DNA of 64,000 nt from Obelidium mucronatum (GCA_025765595.1 JAIVFH010000007.1:310001-374000); one strand, 5' to 3'; positions 21,661 through 33,800 are shown, counted from the first letter of the stretch. A program made the numbers and translations. The notes: generated from the letters alone by a model not told the origin.

Positions 21661-23663
21661 ATGACAGCGGAAATCGAACTTGTCGCGCAGCTTATCGAGC
21701 AGTGCGAGTGGAGCATCCTCGTCCCCGCCAGCGACGCGACGCCGCGCCTCGACGGCGGCTGCGACGTGCGCGCCAGCGTGTTCAACGGTTTGTTGCTGGC
21801 AGGGTGACGCACGCTGACTCACGCCGCCGCAGACGAGCTGCTGCACTTCTACGTGGCGGCGCGCGGCGCTGCGCCGCTCCGTGCGGCGGCGCCGCTGCTG
21901 AAACTTTTCGACATCCAAGTGTCGGCGGCCGCCGCGCCGGCCCGCGGCCTGCCGGAGGCGCAACAACAACAGCAGGGCGTTACGCTGTATTCGTACGCGT
22001 ACAAGTACGAAGAGGGCGGGATCAACGCGCCGATTGTGACAGAAAACTCGATCCTGTTTCCGCTGAGAATTCCAATCAATATGTCCACTGTCTCATCGCG
22101 TCTTGCGTTTTCAGACGGGCAAGAGCTGGTTCTCTCCATTAATGCCACAGTGCAGCCCGTGATGGGAAATACAAACAATGATCCAAAGCGCAGTATATCA
22201 GATTGCGATGCTGAAGACTTCGACGCTGTCAATCTTTTTGATGGACTTATTGACGGTGTGTTCTTTTTTCTGCCATGCTCTTTTTCTGTTGTGGCTTATT
22301 CTCGCTTTCAGATCCCTTCTTTAACCCAAACTCGCTTCCTACTCACCGTCTACCCTTTCAATTCAAAAAGAAGCAATCCTTGTTTCAATTGGGGGTTCTC
22401 GCTGCGCCAAAGTTTATTCGTCAGTCTTTGCCTCTCATTTCACCACTCAGAGTTGACACGAGTGTTGTTCATCCCGATTCTCAAAAAATGATTTTGACTG
22501 TTGATGTTTCGAATATTCTTGATGAGTGTCTTTTCGTTGCTGAATCGGATGTTCCAATTTGTATTCTGGGAGTCGATGCTGATTTGTCGAATAGCGTTAT
22601 CAAACCTCTTGCTAATTTGGTGCGAATTGACTTTTCTTATACATGTCGAAGGCGTGGTTCTATCGCCTTTTGGCGATGTTTTCTATGTCTCCAACGTACA
22701 CGACCATAGTACCAATCATTTATTTTCGCAAAAAAATGATAGGCGTATCCAGTTGCCGCACATTCAGGCGATCAGCTTTCTTTTCTTTTCAACATTTTCA
22801 AATTGGATCGCACCATCGGTTACAGTAACTCAGTTGCCCCACCATCAGCACAATCTTCAGCTAGAAAGCCGTCAAATGTCTTGAGCCTGACAGTTAAATG
22901 GACTGCTGACATGAAAGGGCTTCGGAATCAAATTTTTGAATCCAAATGGTACTGCTTGTTTGACGAAAGCAGTGCAATGATTTCGGGGTCACTTCCAAGT
23001 GGAAAAGAAAACGCTCGGTCGGTTGGGTTATCGCACTATGATTTGAGCGCCATCTCCAAAGGGAAAGTTGATGTGGTTGATAGTGGCCTGGAGATCTCCT
23101 TCCGTGGTTCGTATTTTGTTGATGGGAGTTCTGTTTTTGCAGGATGTTGAGGCAAACATGTATTCACAATTGTTCGATGCAGTAATGCCTCCAGTCTATT
23201 TGCGGAGCGTTTTCACGGTGGAAATGCTGGTTGTTAATACTAGCCCCAAAGCTAGAACTCTTCGCGTCACGATTCCGCAAAAGTCTTTATTTGAAAGTGG
23301 AATGGAAGATGAGGAATTTGATCCCAAAGTAGGCCGATTTACAAAGCTTCATATGCCAGTTGGTGCTTTCATGAAACGGCTTGTTGCAGCAGAATGTCGG
23401 GAGGCCAGTATGTTCTGTTTGGAGAATAATTTTGACCTTGGGTTTGTAGTATTGCATGTTGTATGATTTCCAATCGTGTATAACATATTTCATCCCCAAG
23501 ATATATGCCAATCGGATCATGTCAATCTGTCCACCTACACTTTATTGCTTTGAGGGGAAATTTGCACACTATCGAAGCATTGGACATTATCGACTCAGAA
23601 AACGATAAAGTCATTGAATTAAGAAAATTTATGCAGGTTTACGCGTTGGATTCAAGGGCATAA
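21661..23663 (+). CDS. TRAPP-complex Trs65/TRAPPC13-like protein
   Basis: Probably a TRAPP II-associated subunit acting in Golgi trafficking. ATG 21661. Successive exons encode beta-rich, Ig-like segments (LFPLRIPINMSTVSSRLAFS, SLFQLGVLAAPKFIRQSLPL, VLSLTVKWTADMKGL). The later part, VYLRSVFTVEMLVVNTSPKA and then PIGSCQSVHLHFIALRGNLH, matches the end of the Trs65/TRAPPC13 family, where the last Ig-like domain has SVHL-x-FIALR-x-G-x-H-x-IE. Introns near 21788-21830, 22256-22311 and 23473-23500 keep frame. A one-base excess occurs at the splice near 23106/23143 (SFR then DVEANMY). The 22620-22800 intron contains a mobile hairpin. The stop lies 5 bp from the CCDC13 stop on the other strand. Confidence 0.6.
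22643..22695. repeat. Hairpin module in Trs65-like intron
   Basis: The stretch gtcgaaggcgtggttctatcgccttttggcgatgtt contains two inverted repeats. It is a near copy of the module at 17938-18020 in the UTP21 intron, about 4.7 kb away, so this is a dispersed unit and not chance GC. Confidence 0.75.
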
Positions 23664-23668
23664 CGGGT

Positions 23669-25064
23669 TCATTTATTAGAATAAACTGTTTTCAACGTCA
23701 TTTGTCCCTTTGCACGTTCTTGGTTTGCAACCGCTTTTTGCATCTGCAGTTCAGACTGCATTGCTTGGATTAATGTGTCGTCGTTAGTGGCCTTGTCGAC
23801 AAGGAGTTGGAGTTTCGATTTACAACTCTTCAAGTCTTTTTCCAATGTTCTACAGAATATGCCCGAGTTTAGGTGGTTATCACATTATTTTTTGTGCTTT
23901 ACTTATTTCGAGCTTGGACAGCCTCGTATTTTCCCTTCATCTCCGAGTATTCTTTTGATAGTTTCTATTCAAGATTCCGTGAGGTGAATGAGAGAAGGAG
24001 ACACGGATTTTGAAGATGCATACATTATAGTCGGCCGTGAGTACATCGAATGCTTCATGGCGCCGTTCACTAATTTTTCTGATGCTCTCGTGGTGCGAAT
24101 TATCAACTTCATGTCCCATGGTACGAGATAGTTCTCGCACCCTTTCCTGGTTTATTAAGCTACGTGAGGAATCGGGGACAAATATAGCTTTCCACATGTA
24201 AATTCATATATTTATACCTTTAAAAGTTGAATCTGCTGCGCCCTTCCTTTCCAAGTTGCCGTTGATGAGTTACTCAAGCTTTCCGCGAGCGCCTTGCTCC
24301 TACTAAGAGCCGAGTCATCTCCAAATACTTCCAAAGCCAATGCCTTTTGCGTGTTTGCCAGCTCTGCTTTGATTGCGTGGATTCCAATGCGTTCATCTTC
24401 GAATTTTCTGGTCATTGAGCTGAGTTTGTCTTTCAGATTTTTGATTTCGGTAGTGTATTTGGATATCTCGGATGGTGTACTACTGGGCTCTTTGCCATTT
24501 GTTTCGCCTGATTTTTGACGGGATTTTTCGGGTTCGGTCAGCTTTTGGAGGGTCTGTATTCATGATTGTTTTTTTATTTTAAATTCTTTGTGTTTTTTTT
24601 TTAAATTAAGAACGATTCGTTACCTTCAACTTGTTCGACAAATCAATGTTTGAATTCCTTTCGCGTTCAAATGCCATATTCAAGTTTCTCAATTTTTTGG
24701 AAAGCTCAATGATCTTTGTTTCTTTTGGGTTCACTTAAACCGGATGTCAGTTCTTAATAAAAACAAGAAGAGAGAAAGAAAGAAAAAAAACAACAGAACT
24801 CACACTTGGGCGTCGATGATTTCAAAGAAATCGAGGAGTCTTGATGCTTCAGCGTCAAAGCGGGAAGAATACATGAAGCTGATTTCGCGTTTGGTGGTGG
24901 TTGTTTTGATTGATCTGTTTCCAGCTTTCCTGAAATGAATTAAACAACTCGTATAATTTTTTGGGATAAAGCAAAAATGTTTTTCTTCGCGTTACTTCAA
25001 GTCCGAGATCGCCGTCGTGACAGTTGAGCGGCGGTAGGTCTTCTTCAGAATCTGATGATGACAT
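23669..25064 (-). CDS. CCDC13: CCDC13-like ciliary coiled-coil protein
   Basis: CCDC13 is a centriolar-satellite/basal-body protein needed for ciliogenesis. ATG 25064 (MSSSDSEEDLPPLN). Family-specific motifs are seen in order: ETKIIELSKKLRNLN (human form ATKIVELSKKNR), LANTQKALALEVFGDD, SSTATWKGRAQQIQLLK (human SPGTWRGRAQQI-x-x-L) and YEAVQARNKTLEKDLKSCK followed by LLVDKATNDDTLIQAM. Introns fall near 24960, 24770, 24600 and 24220. A one-base skip at the exon starting near 24940 restores REISFMYSSRFDAEASRLL. The protein stops soon after the last motif, so it lacks the long C-terminal part of animal CCDC13. Its presence implies a flagellated stage. Confidence 0.8.
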
Positions 25065-25092
25065 TTTTATAAAAAAAAAACAATTACCTAAA
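25065..25092. promoter_or_regulatory. 28-bp divergent start-to-start interval CCDC13/APC2
   Basis: Only 28 A-rich bases separate the two start codons, so transcription start sites or 5' leaders must overlap. Similar intervals separate the TPR gene from IFT27 (48 bp), TAF1 from MOG1 (37 bp) and the vezatin-like gene from AGM1 (38 bp). Confidence 0.5.
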
Positions 25093-27689
25093 ATGCAGAA
25101 ATTCAGTAAGGTGCAAGAAGCAAGTGGCTTCCCCCAAACTGTGCACATTGCAAACTCGTACTTTATCGCACACACGTTCGTTGACGAAAGCTGTATGGTT
25201 AGCTTGTTGGCTAACTGGTCTCAGGGCGATTGGCACGATGCCAGCAGTGTTTCAAAGCACGCTGGCATGCTCCCTTCCAGAGTCCTTTTCGCGAAGCACT
25301 GCCGAGTTCTTTTATTTGCAGCTTTTGGCGCGCGTGGCAGCTTTGGATTCGGACTGGCTCAATTTGGCTTGGGCCACGTACAACTTGGTTAGAGCTTTTG
25401 AACAAATGCAATGCATTCAACCACGGCGCTGAATTTGGCTGATTGATTCAGAAAAGTGCTCTACCCGAAACGGATTTTGATACCGTTTGCACGGTTGCAC
25501 GCAATATAGGATTAATGAGCCTTGTGGACTCGATTGTTGTTGATTCCGTGTGCCAATTCATTCAACACTGCGTCCATCACAATGTGTCGGAAATATTTGA
25601 TGACAGTAGTCAATTGCAAATTTTTTTCGATTGGACCAAGATTCGCTTGGTTTCTTGGGCGCGTTTGGTTTTAGGCCCAAAGTCAGGTTTAAACACCAAA
25701 ACCAATCAAAGTAACTGTGCGCTTATTTTTTTTCTTATAGAGCCTTTAATGGCTCAGATTGAATATCAGTTGTACAAAGCATTTTGTGATACAAGGTGAC
25801 GGTTCCGTTCAACTAATTGTCATACTTACGGATTGATTCAGAATCAACAAACTATTTGATATCATTGTTGACTTCCCGAGCTCTGAACCAGCCTTGGTTC
25901 AACTTAAAGTAATGTTTTGTACCGGCGTAATTCCCCAGCTTCAAATAACGAGTGACTATTCACAGATTTGCGTCTTTGAAACAGATAGATACAACTATCT
26001 TAAGTCTTCCCTGAACAAAATGTGAGAGAAGTGTCATTTCTGGTTTCAATTTGTACTCAAGTTGTCCCCCCCGCTCCATTGTAGAATTTCTCGACGTCTT
26101 CTTCATCTTGGAGCAAATACCTCCGATATTGTGTCTATTTATGTTTCCTCAATCAAATGCTTGAACTACCTTGACTCTACTGGAGATTTGTTACATTTTA
26201 TATCAACCCTAATTCGGCGTTATCTGAGGTTTGTTGGCGTTTGAACGGAAAAAAAGAGTTGCAGAGTATTCTAATCGGTGACCACAAGAACTCGCGAAGA
26301 TTCCATGAAGAGTGTCATAAATTTATTGACCGGAGATGCAAAAGACGCGGAAGATATCAGCCTTGACGCGGTCCCTATTGTTGGCGAGTTTTCAGCAGTT
26401 GTATTGCACAAGGAGTCGAAAACCAAGATTCTCCAGCAACAACTACCCACGGATATTGCGACCACACTCATTCAGATATTTGATTCTCAGGAAGATTTCA
26501 TCAAGGAGTTTGAAAGGCTTCTAGCGGAGCGGCTTATATCAAATCCTGATTATGAGATTGATCGCGAGGTAGAGAAATGCGGAAAAGAATTGTTGCTAAC
26601 GCATATATTGCTTTTTTCTTAAGATTAAAAATCTGGAATTGCTGAAGAAGCACTTTTCTGAAGCCAAACTTCATCGCTGCGAAGTTATGATCAAAGATAT
26701 TATGGATTCAAAACGCGTCAATACCAATATTTGCAATTCTCTCACGTTCAGCCAGGTTATTCGATACGTTTCTTTGTTTTCTCTCCCTTAAGAGTCTTAT
26801 CGGTTTCCATTACAGCCTGCGGTGGCAATGAAGATCCTGTCCCGTTTGTTTTGGCCATGCAATAATGATGGGCAAAATCAACCAGAATGCGTTAAACGGT
26901 TTGAATTCGTGTTGTGTTCCCACCGAATAGCACTCACTGACTAGGAGCATTTTTAAGATTTATGAACGAATACAACACTCTTTACTCAAAGTTGAAGTCC
27001 ATGCGATCCTTACGTCATTCGATGGATTATGGAAGCGTCGAACTCGAATTGGAATTTGACAATCGCGAACCTGTAGCATTCACAGTCACACCCGCACAAG
27101 CATCCATTATTGGCTTCTTTGAAGAAAAACGTGTGTCTTGTCTCATTTGCAAACTTTGTCTATCGACACTCACTCGTTTTTTTTTGTTACTAGCTGAATG
27201 GACTCTCCCAGAGCTCTTGCAAGTTTCAGGGAAACCAGCAGAACCCCTGGATCGGATTTTAAGCTTTTGGATGCAGAATGGAGTATTGAAAAAAGATTCA
27301 GATGGGATATTTTCTATAATAGAGAGTATCGAAGATCAGCAAGAAGGCGTTATGGAGGGTTTGTACTCTATCTGGTTTCTGGCCGTTGGTTTCTTAAAAA
27401 AAACCCATCTCCTTCAGAGTTAAACGAAGTTCAAATGATGGAAGAAAAGGAGGAAGACTCGATAGAATCTTTGCGTGATGCCATGAAACCCTACTTCCCG
27501 TTTATTCAAGGAATGTTAACCAACTTCGGTCAAACTCCAGTCGAGCGCATTCAACAAATGCTGACCCAGTTTGTTCAGTCGCCTAAATATTCGGAGAAGA
27601 TTGAAACTTTACGCGCTTATTTGGATCTTTTAGTTGAAGAAGATGTCTGTGAATCAAGTGGGAACGGGGTTTTTTCTCTTCGAAAATAA
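25093..27689 (+). CDS. APC2: Anaphase-promoting complex subunit 2 (cullin)
   Basis: The cullin scaffold of the APC/C ubiquitin ligase. Recognised segments include RRLLHLGANTSDIVSIYVSS and LIRRYLR spliced to TREDSMKSVINLLTGD (animal form RRYLRTREDTV..LTGD). The cullin homology region follows (DFIKEFERLLAERLI, LLKKHFSEAKLHRCEVMIKD), then RLFWPCN, KLKSMRSLRHSMDYGSVELE and the winged-helix part (WTLPELLQVSGKPAEPLD). The C-terminal APC2 domain (FIQGMLTNFG, YLDLLVEEDVCE) ends VFSLRK. One extra base near 26969 must be skipped (IFKIYER then YNTLYSKL). The most 5' exons are less certain. FMT1 begins 34 bp downstream on the same strand, very close for separate genes. Confidence 0.88.
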
Positions 27690-27723
27690 AAAATGAAAAC
27701 AAACAATCCAAAAAAGAAACAGC

Positions 27724-29023
27724 ATGCTGAAGCGTCCGCCATCGGCCCTCTTTTTTGGATCCGATGAATTTTCAGTGATTTGCTGTAACAGGCTGCTAAA
27801 GGCCACCAGGGATGGCATTTTGTCCCGGTTGGAAATTGTAACTCCGCCTGATAACCCACGAACAAAAGTACCTGAAGGTGAAGCAACTGCTGAATGGTCC
27901 GCAAGATGGAACTAAATTGCCAGCAGTTCCGCTGAAAGCTTTCGCTCGCAAATACGATATACCACTGCACATCGCACCGCCAAAATCTTTGGTTGGGTGG
28001 ACAGTACGTTGATAGCGAAACAACACGAACGAATTTATATATAATCCGATCCCGCAGCCTCCATCGCAATTCGATCTTGGAGTTGTTGTATCCTTTGGCT
28101 ACTTTTTGCCAGCATCCTTGATCAGATCATTTCCTCTGGCAGCTTTAAATGTCCACCCCTCTCTCCTGCCGCGGTAAGTTCTAAGCCTTTTTCTGTTTTG
28201 CCTCAAAGTTTCTTTGTCTTCAGATATCGCGGCGCTGCGCCAATTCAGCATACTATCTTGAATGGAGATACAGAAACTGGGGTATCTATTATGGAGCTTC
28301 ATGAGGAGAAGTTTGATGCAGGGCGTATTTATCACCAGTCCAAGATGGTGCGTGATTTGTCATGGCGAATGCTTATCTGAACGTAGATAAATCGACAGAG
28401 TATAGGCAGGTTACCATTTTATAAGGATCTACATGATCAATTGGCCACTCAAGGTGCAGAAGATCTGGTTACAACTATTTCCAACTTTGACGAGTATAAG
28501 GTAATTAGCAAGATTCGTTCTTTTATTTATTCAAATGTTGTGTGAAATGTAACGTTATTCTCAGATCAAGGCGTGGGCCCAAGATTTGACACAGGTTTCT
28601 CATGCGCGAAAAATCTCCAAAACAATGGCAGCCGTAAACTTCCAAACCATGGATCAACAAAGTCTTTTTACGTTGCATCGTGCTATTGGTTATAAGGTAG
28701 GGTGGTCTGCTTTGTACTTTGTTTTTGATGGCTTAGAACTTTCTTTACAGATACCATTATATTGCCAGTTTCGGGAAAAACGGGTCCAATTACACGATCT
28801 CTGTATTCCGACTACAGATCTTGTGCAATTCTTGCCGCAAAGTGACCCGGGCACGATAGTCTACAACAAGAATGTTGATATCGACACCATTTTTGTTATG
28901 TGCGCTGATACATGGATTGGAGTTAAAACTGTGAAAGTTCAGGGCAAAAGGGAGCAAAATGGGGCGGGATTCAATAATGGTTACCAACTTGGATCTACAG
29001 ATCGTTTTGATACTGGGGAATAA
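27724..29023 (+). CDS. FMT1: Methionyl-tRNA formyltransferase, mitochondrial
   Basis: Formylates initiator Met-tRNA for mitochondrial translation using 10-formyl-THF. ATG 27724, [17 protein letters not shown] (family start LFFG-x-x-x-FS). After introns the catalytic core reads [55 protein letters not shown]; the Asn-His pair of LNVHPS and the [12 protein letters not shown] loop are the hallmark. The C-terminal domain ([26 protein letters not shown]) ends RFDTGE. A single base must be skipped near 27877 (RTKVPE then [11 protein letters not shown]). No strong presequence is visible, so mitochondrial targeting is inferred from the family. Confidence 0.9.
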
Positions 29024-29080
29024 AGCCTGCTTTCTGACTTGTTCTTCCCTCGACTCACGCCGAAAAATCTGAAGCGTACT

Positions 29081-29152
29081 CACCCCAGTCCGGGTTTGAA
29101 CCGGAGACCTTCTCCTTAGGAGGGAGACGCGCTACCACTGCGCTACGAGGGC
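29081..29152 (-). tRNA. tRNA-Arg (anticodon CCU)
   Basis: A 72-base cloverleaf read on the minus strand: D stem GCGC/GCGC, anticodon stem TCTCC/GGAGA with loop CTCCTAA (anticodon CCT), and T arm TCCGG-TTCAAAC-CCGGA. No intron and no encoded CCA. The acceptor stem is imperfect, with one C-T mismatch and G-T pairs at the first and fifth positions. Confidence 0.85.
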
Positions 29153-29336
29153 TTACTACACAGAACGAGTTTCTTGTAAATGATCGCCAAAACTAGTTAC
29201 TCTGTTATGTGAATTTAAGCAACCTGAGTTCAGCCACGTAATCTGAGTGTTTTTTTCGGTCATGTGACGAGGTGGTCAAGCCAAACAAATATTTCTCCAG
29301 AATCTATGAAGGGATCCACTTTATTAAAAAAATCAT

Positions 29337-29857
29337 TCACACCGTGTTTGATGTCAATTCCACCAGGAGTTGCCTGCACGAAAATCAGTTTAAGTATTGA
29401 TACAAGTAAATAGCGAAGACATTCTTCCCCACCAGTCTGAGGGATTATCCAGCATCACTGACTGTTTCAATGCGGCAATTGCGTCGTCTTTGCGATTCAC
29501 AGCAATACATGCTCTCGCCATGATCTGAAATGCATTATACTGAATATAACCAACGTGGAATCAAATCGAAATGAAATCAGAACGCGTTAAACCTAAAAGC
29601 CTAAAAAACCTGAAAACAAAAAAACAAAAGAAGCAGCTTCTCACATTCATGGGATCCAGCTCAACACTTTTCTCAAAGCACTCAATCGCCTTGGTGAATT
29701 CCTTCTTGTTGTAGAATCCAACGCCACAACGAAACCAGCCCAGGGAGTTTCTAGGAACCACACCGATTCGCAGTAAGAGCCATTCTTCTGAGGAGTTTTG
29801 TCCGCGAACAGATTCGTCGTTTGGCTTCATGCCATCGGGAAGAGCAGCCACTGACAT
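29337..29857 (-). CDS. Small TPR protein
   Basis: About 118 residues over three exons. The start is MSVAALPDGMKPNDESV. Two tetratricopeptide-like helical pairs follow: SLGWFRCGVGFYNKKEFTKA with IECFEKSVELDPMN, and after an intron NAFQIMARACIAVNRKDDAI with ALKQSVMLDNPSDW. It ends ELTSNTV. Introns at 29642 and 29427 keep frame. The specific family is not recognised. Its start faces that of IFT27 48 bp away, so a flagellar role is possible but is only an inference from position. Confidence 0.7.
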
Positions 29858-29905
29858 GTTTTTGTTTTGACAGGTTTCTTTGAAAATAATAATAAGTCAT
29901 AAAAT

Positions 29906-30828
29906 ATGAACTCCAAGAGCATCAGCGCGAGCAGCAACACCATGATAGCCGCGAAAACCATCCTCAGATGTAAATGCGTTATTCTCGGGAATCAGGGTGT
30001 GGGAAAAAGCGCGATAGCACAAGTATTCCACTCTGATGGGACTCAATATCCCAAAAACTATAATATGGTGAATAGCGGGGAGAGAGATCTTTGGTCCAGC
30101 TAAATAGATCCCATTTTTTTCTTCTTGGAATAAGACGGTGAACGCGGAAGTGAGCGTGAAAGTTGTGAATATTCCTGACAGCAATGTATCGATTGAGCTG
30201 TTTCTTCATGATATCGCGGGTCACGAGGTCTTCTTGGAATACTCGACCAAATATGTGAGTTTAGGTGCTTAAGGTTTTCAAAGAAAGAGTTTGGCACTCA
30301 TGTCGCTCTGACAGTGTGAAGGAGCGTCTGTCTTTTTGATTGTATATGATGTCACAAACCCAGACTCATTTGCTGCTGCATCGAGATGGTTGCAAATCGC
30401 AAAGAGATCAAAGCTTGTAAAAGGAATGCACGGTATGCTTCTCGCGGAAGTAAAATTGCCGTTGAAGTTGCGTAGTGTGTAAACCCTAAAACTAAAACAG
30501 GAGCACTTGTGGCGAACAAAGTGGATCTAGAAGGAAGGAGAGTAGTATCATCAGAACAAGGAGAAGAGTTTGCAAAGGCCAATAAGTTAACCTATTTTGA
30601 ATGCTCTGCTGTAAGTTGGGGATATCCACAAAAAACTTTTTACTGACTGTCACTCAAAAAGGCAAACAACCATGAAGTTGATGCACCAGTTCTACTATCT
30701 TTCAAACTCATTCTACGGTGAGGGTTATTGTGATCTTCTTCTTTATTTTATTAAAAGTAGTTTCTATGTTACATTCTTCAGATCACTTTGAAGCATCCAT
30801 CAAGTCCTTTTCGAAAATCGACCACTAA
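29906..30828 (+). CDS. IFT27: Intraflagellar transport GTPase IFT27 (RABL4)
   Basis: A Rab-like small GTPase of the IFT-B train. The G1 loop is GNQGVGKS; the effector region PKNYNM joins after an intron to TVNAEVSVKVVNIPDSNVS, the IFT27-type beta2-beta3 (NYxMTxG/A..VK). SIELFLHDIAGHEVF is the switch II strand; note DIAGHE in place of the Rab WDTAGQE. LIVYDVTNPDSF, NKVD (G4) and ECSA (G5) complete the fold. One extra base at about 30689 (GCA CCA g TTC) must be removed to give DAPFYYLSNSFYDHFEASI, matching the family C-terminus. There is no prenylation Cys, as expected. The stop is 2 bp from the TAF1 stop on the opposite strand. Confidence 0.9.
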
Positions 30829-30830
30829 CT

Positions 30831-33800
30831 TTAGCCCAAAAGATCCATCAATTCTTGGTCGATAGGATCTATCTCATTCGATGCAGGGGGTGCGGTCGAA
30901 GTCTAAAAAAAAATATGTGTTTGTCAATAAAATGCAATCCAATCTCTATTTCTTCGCCTAAACTCACTGTCGCTTTCTGAGCAATCTCATTCTCTAGACG
31001 ATAACATCAGCATTGAGCTGCATGAGCTTCTTGTGAGTTTTTGAAACAAACTGTGAAGCGATTGTTGTCAGTGCATGATTGGGGCCATTGTACTAATGCC
31101 GAATTCTCGTATATAAGAGTGACATCCGTTGAGAATTGATCAGCTGTCTTGTATTGCAGACTGCGTGCTCTCTGAAAACAAGGTGGTGGAGAAAAACGTC
31201 AGATCAAGCACCCTTTGCGAAAGGGAAGAAAAAAGAAACTCACAGCCTTGATATCTTCCAAACAAATGGGAGTTTTAACGAGAACGTGATAATCTGGAAA
31301 CAGCTCTCTTGACACTGGAGAGCAAAAAATTTGCGATTCGGGCATTGCAATAAATCCAGAAACTATCATGTCAAATATAGCGCGATAACTCCTCTTCTGG
31401 AGTTGCAGGTACAGGCGCTAATTTACAAGATGTATGTCAGATCTGATCAACAGATAAAACTGTATCAAAAACAAACCAATTGAGGACAAAGAAAGCTTTA
31501 ATTTCAACGGCCCGGCTGAAGCAGAGTTGGGACCAGGGACTGCAGGTGTTGTGTCCGTGATAACCTGATCTGGTAGTCTAGCCGAAAAAAATCAACACAC
31601 AATAATGAGCAGAATTTCAACACAGATAGAAAAATCGTACTTCTTCTTGCGCGATTTTTTCGTGTCTTCTTCGGTAGGACCCGCCGTTGCCGCTAACGCC
31701 TGTTCCCGAATTTGCACTTGATGTCTCAAATACGCGTTGATGACACGTTGATCGCTGATCACTTCATGTTTCCAAACCAACTGACCATCCCCCATTCTTG
31801 TCAAACGTTTGATGACGAGCTTTCGGTTGCTTTTCGCAGATGCAGATGCGATACTTCCAGCAATAGACATGGCGTCGTCATCTCTTTCAACTTTGCGCGG
31901 CTGCTTATCATCGTCTTTTTGGGCTTTGGTTAGCTTGTCTTCGCCCTTAACGCCATCCTAGAAAAAAAAATGTTGGTGCAAGTCCAAAGAACTGGCAGAA
32001 AACGAAAAGCAAATACCCCATCTTCGTCAACATCATCGTCATCATCGCCAAGTTCTTCTTCTGTGGGCAAATCGGGTGCTTTCTTTGAGCTCAGCGATTT
32101 GAATTGAGCATTCCAAATACGCCGAATCTACCCAAAAAAGAATTTATACAACCATTAACGTATAAATCGAAAAGATGTAACTCCAATATATATACCTCTT
32201 CTTTGTACACCACTTGCTGCTCAGCATATGAGAAACGAACAAGGTTTTTAGGAGTCTTTAAGGCTGGCCAATGATGTAGTCAGTAAAGCTGGCGACTGAA
32301 CACCCCACCAATTACCTGATGGAGGCGGTGCTTCTCCTTCACGATAAAACATTTCTTTCATGGATTGCCTGATGAAACTGAACCCTTCCCCACAACCAGT
32401 AGGATCTCCGCCTCCGTGCAATTGTACCATTCCCTTCCCCTACAAAAAAAAGAATCATAGCATGTAAGCTCGCTCAAGAACCACCATCCAAAGAAAATCT
32501 CACCGAAATCGTCATCACAAAGTTCTTTGTTGAAATCCATGGAGCCATCTGAATCTCCAAGTCAGTAGAACTCTCTTCTTGGTCTTCGTTATCTTCTCCA
32601 GCACCTCCTGGAGCCTTGTTGCAAATCCAAGTTTGCATATCCGATATCTTTCAATCGTTGTTCTCCATGCGAAAGCCGCTTCCAATAAGCAACACCATTC
32701 AGGAGTAATGATCTTTTGGAGTTCTTCCTCTGTTGGCAATGTTTTGGATTGCTTTACTTTGTACCATCCAGTGTTTTCGCCCTTTTTCCAGTTTTGGGCA
32801 ACCTCCTGTGAGAGACACAAAATGAAAAAAAACAAAAAAAAAAAAAAAAAAAAATAGATTAGCGAATTTCATAGACTGCAATCTCTTCCTTTCTTACTCG
32901 GAGTCGCTGTCGGACAAGAGCATCTGATTGCCCAATATAAAACTTTTGTAGTTTTGGATACCATAACCGCTGGTTAGGGTTTTGTAGCATTAACCGGAAA
33001 GCGATTGAATGAAGTCGGAATTTGGTCAAGTTGAGGACTTTACGAGACTGGGGGCGAGGAACTTCTTGTTGAGGGTATGTTTGTCCAACTACAAAAAGGA
33101 ATGGCTTTTTTTTTTTTGGTTTGATAGACCTGTCAGAAGGCTATGCAGATACGCTACAATTGAATAAACTTACGCAGTCTCGCAAATAGTATTTTGATTT
33201 GTTGTTGTATGTATAGCTAAGAAAGTTTAAAGGAGAGTGAGTCCTTGGAAATTACAATAATTGTGTAAACATACCGAATGAGCAGGAAATCTGTTGAGGG
33301 AATTTCGTGCCTGAATACTGGTGCACGGATCAGATTATTTGTGATTCCTTGTATCACTTGTCCTGGTGACACATCTCCAAAGTTATTGAAGGGGGAAGCA
33401 TCAATCTTTTCAAGTGGGGTATGTTGGCCAATATCGAGCTGCAAAGAAAATCAATAAAATAGAATCAATTACAAGAATCCCAGATATCGTTGAATATTTG
33501 TACCTTTGGGGTTGTTAAATCCTTTTCATTTTGCTTTCGGTAAAAGTTCTGAAGCATAGTTCCCATTCCGAAATTACTCATTATGGGAGGGTACTCTTCC
33601 TGAAGAAAAGGGAATGAGGAAGAGGGTTCAGTCAGATTTCAAGAAATGACTGAAAGACCAAAAAAGAAAAGAAAAAGAGAAGCCTACAGTGTATTCGAGC
33701 AACACATAGTTTGTTGAATCTTTTAGAGTTAAATTCATGTAATCGCTGATGGGATCAGTTCCATCCTTCTTTTTCTTGGCCCCTTTGACTCGAGCAAACT

